NCBI RefSeq assembly: GCF_017876755.1
Contig: NZ_JAGIOO010000001.1
Coordinates: 4,635,786-4,699,785, forward strand
From: Crossiella equi
GTDB taxonomy: Bacteria > Actinomycetota > Actinomycetes > Mycobacteriales > Pseudonocardiaceae
Direction of reading: 5' to 3'
DNA length: 64,000 nucleotides
The position numbers and the translations under genes were made by a program. The number at the start of each line of letters is the position of its first letter. The first letter of the stretch is position 1. Of the stretch, positions 40,353-47,213 are shown one piece after another. The notes beneath the pieces are model-generated. The model was not told the origin of the DNA. It saw only the letters and a program-made list of their open reading frames with translations, and ran no database searches.

Positions 40353-40369
40353 GTACCCTCACTTTCGTG
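40353..40369 (+). promoter_or_regulatory. leaderless promoter of wzm
   Basis: GGTACCCT ends seven bases before the GTG start of wzm, so TACCCT would be a -10 box and the mRNA would begin at or next to the start codon. A similar GGTACCCT lies 8 bases before a possible GTG start of glf. Confidence 0.45.
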
Positions 40370-41227
40370 TCCAGCAGCACTCTCGAAAATCCAGCGGTGA
40401 ACACTGCCCGCGCATACCGGAGCTGGGGCCGGGCCTTCGCGGACCTGAGCGCCGCGTGGAAACAGCGCACGCTCTGGGGCCACCTCGGTTGGCAGGACAT
40501 CAAGCAGGGCTATCGCCGGTCCGTGCTGGGTCCACTGTGGATCACCATCAGCACCGGCGTCATGGCGCTGGCCATGGGCATCCTGTTCTCGGCCATCCAG
40601 AACCAGCCCATCGAGTTCTTCCTGCCGTACGTCACGGTGGGCCTGGTGTGCTGGACCTTCATCAACAACTGCATCAACGAGGGTGCGCACGTCTTCATCG
40701 CGAACGAGGGGCTGATCAAGCAGCTCCCGTCACCGCTGACGACGCACATCTTCCGCCTCGTCTGGCGTCAGGTGCTGCTGTTCGCGCACAACTTCCTCAT
40801 CTACTTCATCATGCTGGCGATCTTCCCGCAGGAACTGAAGTGGACGGCGTTCTACGCGATCCCGGCGTTCCTGCTGATCGTGCTCAACGGCGGCTGGGTC
40901 TCGCTCGCGGTGGGCATCGTGAGCACCCGCTTCCGCGACATCCCGCCGATCATCGGCAGCATCACCATGCTGCTCTTCTACTTGACGCCGATCGTGTGGG
41001 ACTTCGGCGTGCTGAAGAACCACCCGAACCCGGTGGTCTCCGAGCGGGCCTACTTGGCGGAGTTCAACCCGTTCCTGCACTTCATCGAGATCATCCGGCG
41101 GCCGCTGCTGGGCCAGGACCAGCTGTTCCACCACTGGCTGATCGTCGGCATCATCACCCTGGTGGGCTGGGCCGCCGCCCTGGTCCTGCTGCGCAACTAC
41201 CGTGCCCGCGTCTCGTACTGGGTGTAA
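40367..41227 (+). CDS. wzm: galactan ABC exporter permease Wzm
   Basis: A 286-aa ABC-2 permease with six membrane helices that flips decaprenyl-linked galactan across the membrane, as Rv3783 does in M. tuberculosis. DIKQGYRRSVLGPLWITIST is the family's cytoplasmic entry, and PPIIGSITMLLFYLTPIVWD marks helices 4-5. The GTG at 40367 is preferred because a TACCCT box just upstream implies a leaderless mRNA; a frame beginning at 40280 would add 29 poorly conserved residues. The operon continues with wzt and glfT1. Confidence 0.9.
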   Translation: MSSSTLENPAVNTARAYRSWGRAFADLSAAWKQRTLWGHLGWQDIKQGYRRSVLGPLWITISTGVMALAMGILFSAIQNQPIEFFLPYVTVGLVCWTFINNCINEGAHVFIANEGLIKQLPSPLTTHIFRLVWRQVLLFAHNFLIYFIMLAIFPQELKWTAFYAIPAFLLIVLNGGWVSLAVGIVSTRFRDIPPIIGSITMLLFYLTPIVWDFGVLKNHPNPVVSERAYLAEFNPFLHFIEIIRRPLLGQDQLFHHWLIVGIITLVGWAAALVLLRNYRARVSYWV

Positions 41228-41239
41228 GGGGGCAATCCC

Positions 41240-42031
41240 ATGGTCAGCATTGACGTACAGAACGCCTGGGTCGAGTTCCCCATCTTCGACGCCAAGACCC
41301 GTTCGCTGAAGAAGGCCGTGCTGGGCAAGGCGGGCGGCAAGATCGGCGGCGAGGGCAAGGTCCCGGTCATCGAGGCCCTGCGCGACGTCACCATCTCGCT
41401 CCAGCACGGCGACCGCGTCGCGCTCGTCGGCCACAACGGCGCGGGCAAGTCGACGCTGCTGCGCCTGCTCTCCGGCATCTACGAGCCCACGCGGGGCACC
41501 TCGAAGATCGTCGGCAAGGTCGCGCCCGTGTTCGACCTCGGTGTCGGCATGGACCCGGAGATCTCCGGGTACGACAACATCATCATCCGGGGCCTGTTCC
41601 TCGGCATGACCCGCAAGCAGATGGAAGCCCGCATCGACGACATCGCCGAGTTCTCCGAGCTCGGCAACTACCTGTCGATGCCGCTGCGCACCTACTCCAC
41701 CGGTATGCGCGTGCGCCTCGCGCTCGGTGTGGTCACCTCGATCGACCCCGAGATCCTGCTGCTGGACGAGGGCATCGGCGCGGTGGACGCGGCGTTCCTG
41801 GACAAGGCGAGGGACCGGCTGAACGACCTCGTGAAGCGGTCGGGCATGCTGGTGTTCGCATCGCACTCCGACGAGTTCCTGAAGAGCCTGTGCAGCACGG
41901 CGATCTGGGTCGACCACGGCCAGGTCCGCGAACACGGTCCGCTGCGCCAGGTGCTCACCAGCTACAAGGGCAGGGACCCGTTCGCCAATGACGACGAGCA
42001 CGCTTCGGTGGGAGCTGGTGGCACGCCATGA
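41240..42031 (+). CDS. wzt: galactan ABC exporter ATPase Wzt
   Basis: A 263-aa polysaccharide-export ATPase. Walker A is GHNGAGKST (residues 64-72), the signature region is RTYSTGMRVRLALG, and Walker B is ILLLDEGIGAVD. There is no C-terminal sugar-binding domain, as for the galactan exporter ATPase of mycobacteria (Rv3781). A strand insert SLKKAVLGKAGGKIGG precedes the Walker A core. It lies 12 bases after wzm and overlaps glfT1 by four bases (ATGA). Confidence 0.92.
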   Translation: MVSIDVQNAWVEFPIFDAKTRSLKKAVLGKAGGKIGGEGKVPVIEALRDVTISLQHGDRVALVGHNGAGKSTLLRLLSGIYEPTRGTSKIVGKVAPVFDLGVGMDPEISGYDNIIIRGLFLGMTRKQMEARIDDIAEFSELGNYLSMPLRTYSTGMRVRLALGVVTSIDPEILLLDEGIGAVDAAFLDKARDRLNDLVKRSGMLVFASHSDEFLKSLCSTAIWVDHGQVREHGPLRQVLTSYKGRDPFANDDEHASVGAGGTP

Positions 42032-42951
42032 CTGATCGGGCTGGGTCGAAGACGCCTCAGGGCAAGATCATCGCGGTGGTGGTCACCTGCCGCAGGCGCG
42101 AGCTGCTCGCCGACTCGCTCAAGGTGATCGCGGCCCAGACCCGTCAGCCGGACCACCTCATCGTCGTCGACAACGGGGCGGACCAGCCGGCGCGGGACGT
42201 GGTGGCGGCGGTGCCGATCCCCACGACCTACCTGCTCTCCGAGCGCAACCTCGGCGGCGCGGGCGGCTTCGCCCTGGGCATGCTGCACGCGCTGGCCATG
42301 GGTGCGGAGTGGGTCTGGCTGGGCGACGACGATGGCCGCCCGGCCGACGACACCGTGCTGGAGGTCCTGCTGGAGGAGGCCACCCGCCGCAAGCTGGCGG
42401 CGGTCTCCCCGGTGGTGGTCAACATCGACAGCCCGGACACCCTGGCCTTCCCGCTGCGCCGGGGCCTGACCTGGAAGCGCCAGCGCGAGGAGCTGTCCTC
42501 CCCGGACAGCCCGGACTTCCTGCCGGGCATCGCGAGCCTGTTCAACGGCGCCCTCTTCCGCGCCTCCACCCTGGACGTCATCGGTGTCCCCGACTACCGC
42601 CTGTTCTTCCGGGGCGACGAGGTGGAGATCCACCGCCGCATCGTGCGCACGGGCCTGCGCTTCGGCACCACCCTCCGCGTGGCCTACGCCCACCCGGACG
42701 GCTCGGCCGAGTTCAAGCCGATGCTGGGCGGCCGCTTCCACGCCCAGGACCCGGGCGACCCGGTGAAGCGCTACTACACCTACCGCAACCGCGGCTACCT
42801 GCTCTCCCAGCCGGGCATGCGCAAGCTGGGCCTGCTGGAGGCGGTCCGGTTCGGGCTGTACTTCCTGGGGCAGAAGAAGGACCCGAAGGCCTTCGTCGAG
42901 TGGGTGAAGCTCGTGCTGCAGGGCCGGCAGGAGAAGTTCTTCCGCAAGTGA
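42028..42951 (+). CDS. glfT1: galactofuranosyltransferase GlfT1
   Basis: A 307-aa GT2 enzyme that adds the first galactofuranose residues to the decaprenyl-diphospho-GlcNAc-rhamnose acceptor. The metal/UDP triad DDD is at residues 100-102 (WLGDDDGRP), preceded by SERNLGGAGGFALG and followed by FRGDEVEIHRR. The C-terminus is basic and could sit on the membrane. ATGA overlap with wzt. A strong hairpin ends the operon. Confidence 0.92.
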   Translation: MTDRAGSKTPQGKIIAVVVTCRRRELLADSLKVIAAQTRQPDHLIVVDNGADQPARDVVAAVPIPTTYLLSERNLGGAGGFALGMLHALAMGAEWVWLGDDDGRPADDTVLEVLLEEATRRKLAAVSPVVVNIDSPDTLAFPLRRGLTWKRQREELSSPDSPDFLPGIASLFNGALFRASTLDVIGVPDYRLFFRGDEVEIHRRIVRTGLRFGTTLRVAYAHPDGSAEFKPMLGGRFHAQDPGDPVKRYYTYRNRGYLLSQPGMRKLGLLEAVRFGLYFLGQKKDPKAFVEWVKLVLQGRQEKFFRK

Positions 42952-42972
42952 GCTGAGCAGCTCCGCGTTCCC

Positions 42973-43004
42973 GTTCGCCCGCAGCGGATCCGCTGCGGGC
43001 GAAC
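42973..43004 (+). terminator. terminator of the wzm-wzt-glfT1 operon
   Basis: A perfect 14-bp hairpin (GTTCGCCCGCAGCG, loop GATC, arms 42973-42986 and 42991-43004) lies 22 bases after the glfT1 stop. Confidence 0.8.
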
Positions 43005-43044
43005 TCGCGTTCTGGGCCAAGTGATTCCGTGGTCCCCTGGGCCC

Positions 43045-43320
43045 ATGGCACAGAAAAAGGCACTCATCCTGCACTTCGCCGGAGTCGGCGACCCCGTCCG
43101 CATCGCGATCTCCGACGAGGTGGCCGACGAGCTCGGCCCCCGGTTGCGACGACATGTCGAGACCGCGAGCACCCAGGCCGTCCCGACCGAGGACGGCGGG
43201 GAGCTGGTGGTCAACTTCGCGCACGTCGCCACCGCCCACATCGGGCCGGTCAACGCGCCCGGCGGCCTGTACGGCAAGGCGCCCTCGGCGGAGCGGCAGC
43301 AGGTGGCGCTGACGCCATGA
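43045..43320 (+). CDS. small hypothetical protein
   Basis: A 91-aa protein beginning MAQKKALILHFAGVGDPVRI. It has an alternating hydrophobic pattern that suggests a small alpha/beta fold, and a conserved-looking GGLYGKAPSAERQQ tail. No family or catalytic motif is recognised. The ATG at 43045 is preferred over a GTG at 43021. It stands alone between the galactan operon terminator and the GMC oxidoreductase operon. Its codon use is normal for the region, so I think it is a real gene. Confidence 0.5.
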   Translation: MAQKKALILHFAGVGDPVRIAISDEVADELGPRLRRHVETASTQAVPTEDGGELVVNFAHVATAHIGPVNAPGGLYGKAPSAERQQVALTP

Positions 43321-43368
43321 ACGGGACCGCTGCGTAACCGTTGTGACGCGGAGTGTAATCTCCGCTCG

Positions 43369-43698
43369 ATGTCCTCCCGTCGACCCTCCTCCGTCCTGCC
43401 CAATGCGTTGGGCCGGTTGGCGGTCGCGCTCGCGCCGACGGTTGCCGGGCGGCTGGTGCGAGCCGAGCTGCCCCGGGCGACCGACGAGCAGCGGGCGGCG
43501 GCTGTGGCGCACGTGCGTGGGGCCGTGCTGGGCATGCCGGACCTGCTTCGGTGCGGGGTCGGGGTCGCGGCGGTGGGATATCTGGTCACCCGGCGGGTGC
43601 CGTGGCTGCGGAGCCGCGACCTGCCGGTGGTGACCGAGTTCGTGCGGATGGTGCGAGGGCTGGGACTCGCGGGGGCGCACGAGCGGGAAATCCGGTGA
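43369..43698 (+). CDS. hypothetical protein coupled to a GMC oxidoreductase
   Basis: A 109-aa protein (MSSRRPSSVLPNALGRLAVA...) with an amphipathic N-terminal part, a weakly hydrophobic segment (GVGVAAVGYLVT, about residues 63-74) and a C-terminal helix. Its stop overlaps the GTG start of the oxidoreductase by four bases, so it is very likely a partner, perhaps a small subunit or membrane anchor like the third subunit of gluconate/glucoside dehydrogenases. This role is inferred only from the overlap and size. Confidence 0.6.
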   Translation: MSSRRPSSVLPNALGRLAVALAPTVAGRLVRAELPRATDEQRAAAVAHVRGAVLGMPDLLRCGVGVAAVGYLVTRRVPWLRSRDLPVVTEFVRMVRGLGLAGAHEREIR

Positions 43699-45164
43699 CC
43701 GGCGGGTGGGACGCCCTGGTCATCGGCACCGGGCCCGGTGGGGCGGTCACCGCGCGAGCGCTGGCCGAGGCCGGGCTCCGGGTCCTCGTGGTGGAGGAGG
43801 GTGACTGGACCGAGCCCGGTTCGGTCGCCCCCTTCTCGCTGGAGCAGATGCGGCGGCAGTACCGCGGCGGCGGGCTGACCGCCGCGCTCGGGCGCCCGTC
43901 CATCGCCTACACCGAGGGGCGGGGCGTCGGCGGCGGGTCGGAGGTCAACTCCGGGCTCTACCACCGGCCGTCCGAGCAGCTGCTCGCCCAGTGGTCCCAG
44001 GACTGGCACGTCGAGGGCCTGGACGTGCCCGAGCTGGCCCCGCACAGCGACCTGGTCGAGAAGGAGCTGTCCGTCTCGACGTTGCCCTGGGCCCTGCCCG
44101 CCTCGTCCCGGGTGCTCGCCCGGGGCGCGGAGGCGTTGGGCTGGCGCGGGTTCGAGGTGCCGCGCTGGGCGGTCTGCGAGCAGCGCGGCGGGCGGCGCAC
44201 CGTGCGCAGGCAGACCATGTCGGTCACCTACTGGCCCAAGGCGCTGGCCGCGGGTGCGGTGCTGCGGCCCCGCACCCGGGCGCTGCGGCTGGAGCTGTCC
44301 GGTCCCCGGGCCACCGCCGCGGTGCTCGAAGACCTGGCCACCGGGCGCACCGAGCGGGTCACCTTCGAGCACGTGTTCGTCTGCGCGGGCGCCACCCAGA
44401 CCCCCGCGCTGCTGCAACGGTCCGGGCTGCGGCGCAACATCGGCGGCAACTTCTCCGTGCACCCCACGGTCAAGGTCACCGCCGAGTTCGACGAGCCGGT
44501 CAACGACCCGGACGACGTGCCGGTGTTCCAGGTCAAGGAGTTCGGCTCCGCGCTGTCCTTCGGCGGCTCCGCCTCCCGGCCCTCGCTGCTGGCTCTGGCC
44601 CTGGGCGAGAACTGGCCCGCCTTCGGGCCCGCCCTGGCCCGCTGGCCGCACCTGTTCACCTACTACGCGGCCACCCAGAGCGTGGGGCGCGGGCGGGTGC
44701 GGGCGCTGCCCGGGTTCACCGACCCGCTGGTCACCTACCGGTTGACCAGGGGCGACCACGAGCTGCTGCGCACCGGCCTGGCCCGGCTGATGCACCTGCT
44801 GCTGGCGGCGGGCGCGCACACGATCTACCCGTCCTTCCGGGGCGCCCCGGTGGTCACCAACCCGGCCGGGATCGCCGCCGCGGCCCAGGCCATGACCCCG
44901 GGCCGCGCCAGCCTGATGACCGTGCACCTGTGCGGGACGGTGCCCATGGGCGAGGACCTCGCCCGCTGCGGCGCCGACTCCTACGGCCGGGTGCACGGCA
45001 CGGCGAACGTGCACGTCAACGACGCCTCGCTGCTGCCGTCGGCACCCGGCGTCAACCCCCAGGGCGCGATCATGGCGATCGCCGCGCGGAACGTGAGCCG
45101 ATTCCTGCGCGCCCCCCACACCGAGCAGAGAGCCACCCATGTCCGATCTGGTGCCACCGGCTGA
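43695..45164 (+). CDS. GMC-family FAD oxidoreductase
   Basis: A 489-aa flavoprotein. The FAD Rossmann motif is IGTGPGGAVTARALAEAG at the start, EGRGVGGGSEVNSGL is the family's second FAD segment, VCAGATQTPALLQRSG follows as a GMC signature, and the active-site end has NVHVNDASLLPSAPGVNPQG. GMC enzymes oxidise alcohols, sugars or sterols. Its place before two SDR epimerases and two arabinosyltransferases suggests a sugar or lipid substrate in wall synthesis. The GTG at 43695 gives a GTGA overlap with the small upstream gene; its end overlaps the next gene by 26 bases. Confidence 0.85.
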   Translation: MTGGWDALVIGTGPGGAVTARALAEAGLRVLVVEEGDWTEPGSVAPFSLEQMRRQYRGGGLTAALGRPSIAYTEGRGVGGGSEVNSGLYHRPSEQLLAQWSQDWHVEGLDVPELAPHSDLVEKELSVSTLPWALPASSRVLARGAEALGWRGFEVPRWAVCEQRGGRRTVRRQTMSVTYWPKALAAGAVLRPRTRALRLELSGPRATAAVLEDLATGRTERVTFEHVFVCAGATQTPALLQRSGLRRNIGGNFSVHPTVKVTAEFDEPVNDPDDVPVFQVKEFGSALSFGGSASRPSLLALALGENWPAFGPALARWPHLFTYYAATQSVGRGRVRALPGFTDPLVTYRLTRGDHELLRTGLARLMHLLLAAGAHTIYPSFRGAPVVTNPAGIAAAAQAMTPGRASLMTVHLCGTVPMGEDLARCGADSYGRVHGTANVHVNDASLLPSAPGVNPQGAIMAIAARNVSRFLRAPHTEQRATHVRSGATG

Positions 45165-46167
45165 CCTGACCGTCCTCACCGGTGCGAGCGGCTGGTTCGG
45201 CCGCGCCTACCTCGCGCACCTGCACGAGCGCGGCTCCCGCGTGCGCGCGCTGGTGCCCGCCGCGCAGGACGTGCCCGCCGTGCTGGCCGCGCACCCCGGG
45301 GCGGAGGTGCACGTGGGCGACCTCGCCGACACCGACACCGTGCGCCGCCTGCTGCACGGCGCGGCGGGCGCCGACCTGGTGCACGCGGCGGGCGTGATCC
45401 ACCCGAAGCGGGTCAGCGAGTTCCACCGGGTCAACGTCGAGGGCACCCGCACGGTCCTGGCGCAGGCGCGGGCGGCGGAGCTCCGGCGGGTCACCTACCT
45501 GTCGTCGAACTCGCCGTTCGGGGTGAACCCGCGCCGGGACGAGGTGTTCCGGCACTCCGAGCCGTACCGGCCCTACCTGGGCTACGGCGAGTCCAAGATG
45601 CACGCCGAGATCGCGGTGCTGGCCGCCAACGACGAGGGCCTTGCGACCTCCGTGGTGCGCCCGCCGTGGTTCTACGGCGAGTGGCAGCCCGCGCGCCAGA
45701 CCACGTTCTTCGGCCTGTGCCGCCACGGCCGCTTCCCGGTCATGGGCGACGGGGGCATGCGCCGGTCCATGGTCTACACGGGCAACCTCGTGCAGGGCGT
45801 GGACTTGGCGCTGCGGCACCCGAAGGCCGCGGGCCACGCGTACTGGGTGGCCGACGAGCGGCCGTACACCATGCGCGAGGTCGTGGACACCGTGCGGCGC
45901 GTGCTGCGCGAGGAGGGCTACGCGATCTCCAAGCGGCAGGTGCGGGTGCCCGCCCTGGTGGGCGCGCTGGCCGAGCGGGCGGACCGGCTCATCCAGGCCA
46001 GCGGCCGGTACCACCAGGAACTGCACGTGCTGGGCGAGCTGGACAAGACCATCGCCTGCGACGTCTCGACCACCACCGCCGACCTGGGCTACCGGCCCGA
46101 GGTGGCGCTCGCCGAGGGCATGCGGCGCAGCATCCGGTGGTGCCGGGCGCGCGGCATCGAGCTGTAG
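45139..46167 (+). CDS. NAD-dependent epimerase/dehydratase (extended SDR) 1
   Basis: A 342-aa extended SDR. The NAD motif is LTGASGWFG at the start, VHAAGVIHPK follows, and the catalytic pair is in YLGYGESKMHAE (Y-x-x-x-K). The sugar-binding half has FPVMGDGGMRRSMVYTGN. It could act on a nucleotide sugar or on a 3-beta-hydroxysteroid-like alcohol. It begins 26 bases before the GMC gene ends, so the genes are tightly coupled. Confidence 0.85.
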   Translation: MSDLVPPADLTVLTGASGWFGRAYLAHLHERGSRVRALVPAAQDVPAVLAAHPGAEVHVGDLADTDTVRRLLHGAAGADLVHAAGVIHPKRVSEFHRVNVEGTRTVLAQARAAELRRVTYLSSNSPFGVNPRRDEVFRHSEPYRPYLGYGESKMHAEIAVLAANDEGLATSVVRPPWFYGEWQPARQTTFFGLCRHGRFPVMGDGGMRRSMVYTGNLVQGVDLALRHPKAAGHAYWVADERPYTMREVVDTVRRVLREEGYAISKRQVRVPALVGALAERADRLIQASGRYHQELHVLGELDKTIACDVSTTTADLGYRPEVALAEGMRRSIRWCRARGIEL

Positions 46168-46177
46168 GAGAGACGCG

Positions 46178-47209
46178 GTGGCACAGACCGCCCTGGTGAC
46201 CGGCGGGTCGGGGTACTTCGGCTCGCTGCTGGTGCAGTCCCTTCGCGAGCGCGGTGACGCGGTGCGCGTGCTGGACCTCAACGACGCGGCCGACCGACCG
46301 TCCGATGTGGACTTCGTACGGGGCGACATCCGCGATCCGAACGCGGTCGAGCACGCGTGCGAGGACGTGGACGTCGTCTACCACAACGTGGCCCAGGTCC
46401 CCCTGGCCCGCGACGCCGCGCTGTTCGAGTCGGTGAACGTCGGCGGCACCGAGACCCTGCTGCGCGGCTGCGCGGACGCGGGGGTGCGCAAGGTCGTCTA
46501 CACCTCCTCCTCGGCGGTGTTCGGCGTGCCCGAGGCCAACCCGGTGCACCCGCACACCCCGCCGCGCCCGGCCGAGGAGTACGGGCGGGCCAAGCACGCG
46601 GGCGAGCTGCTGTGCCGCGCCGCGGTGAGCCAGGGCCTGGACGTCTCGATCGTGCGGCCGCGCACGATCCTCGGACACGGGCGGCTGGGCATCTTCGGCA
46701 TCCTGTTCGACTGGATCGCCGACGGCGCGGACGTGTTCGTCTTCGGCAGCGGCGAGAACACCTACCAGTTCGTGCACGCCGCCGACCTGGCCAGCGCCTG
46801 CGTGCTGGCCGGGCAGCGGCCTGGTCCGGCCACGTACAACATCGGCGCCCGCGAGTTCGGCACCATGCGCGCGGCCCTGGAGAACCTGTGCGCCTACGCG
46901 GGCACCGGCTCGAAGGTGCGCTCGCTGCCGGTCGGGCCCGCCGCGCTGGGCATGAAGGCCTCGGCCAAGCTCGGGCTCACGCCGTTCGGGCCGTACCACT
47001 GGATCATGTACTCGAAGTCGCTGTGGTTCGACACCTCCGCGGCCGAGCGGGACCTGGGCTGGCGGGCCGAGTACTCCACCGACGCCATGTTCGCCGAGTC
47101 CTACGACTGGTTCCTGGCCAACCGGAACGGCCTGGACGGCGCGGCCTCGCACCACCGGTCCCCGGCGAAGCAGGGCGCGCTGACCCTGCTCAAGAAGATC
47201 ATGCGGTGA
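46178..47209 (+). CDS. NAD-dependent epimerase/dehydratase (extended SDR) 2
   Basis: A 343-aa extended SDR, related to its neighbour but diverged. The NAD motif is VTGGSGYFG and the catalytic pair is in EEYGRAKHAGE. DIRDPNAVEHAC and VYTSSSAVFG also fit. The start is a GTG at 46178 behind TAGGAGAG, ten bases after the first epimerase. The ending SPAKQGALTLLKKIM is basic and amphipathic. Like the first, its substrate is unknown; position next to emb genes suggests an activated sugar or polyprenyl-linked sugar. Confidence 0.85.
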   Translation: MAQTALVTGGSGYFGSLLVQSLRERGDAVRVLDLNDAADRPSDVDFVRGDIRDPNAVEHACEDVDVVYHNVAQVPLARDAALFESVNVGGTETLLRGCADAGVRKVVYTSSSAVFGVPEANPVHPHTPPRPAEEYGRAKHAGELLCRAAVSQGLDVSIVRPRTILGHGRLGIFGILFDWIADGADVFVFGSGENTYQFVHAADLASACVLAGQRPGPATYNIGAREFGTMRAALENLCAYAGTGSKVRSLPVGPAALGMKASAKLGLTPFGPYHWIMYSKSLWFDTSAAERDLGWRAEYSTDAMFAESYDWFLANRNGLDGAASHHRSPAKQGALTLLKKIMR

Positions 47210-47213
47210 CGCC

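Noticed and set aside
43695..47209. DprE1/DprE2 identity for the FAD enzyme and epimerases
   Set aside because: The flavoprotein is of the GMC family, not the vanillyl-alcohol-oxidase fold of DprE1, and the SDRs are extended epimerases, longer than DprE2.
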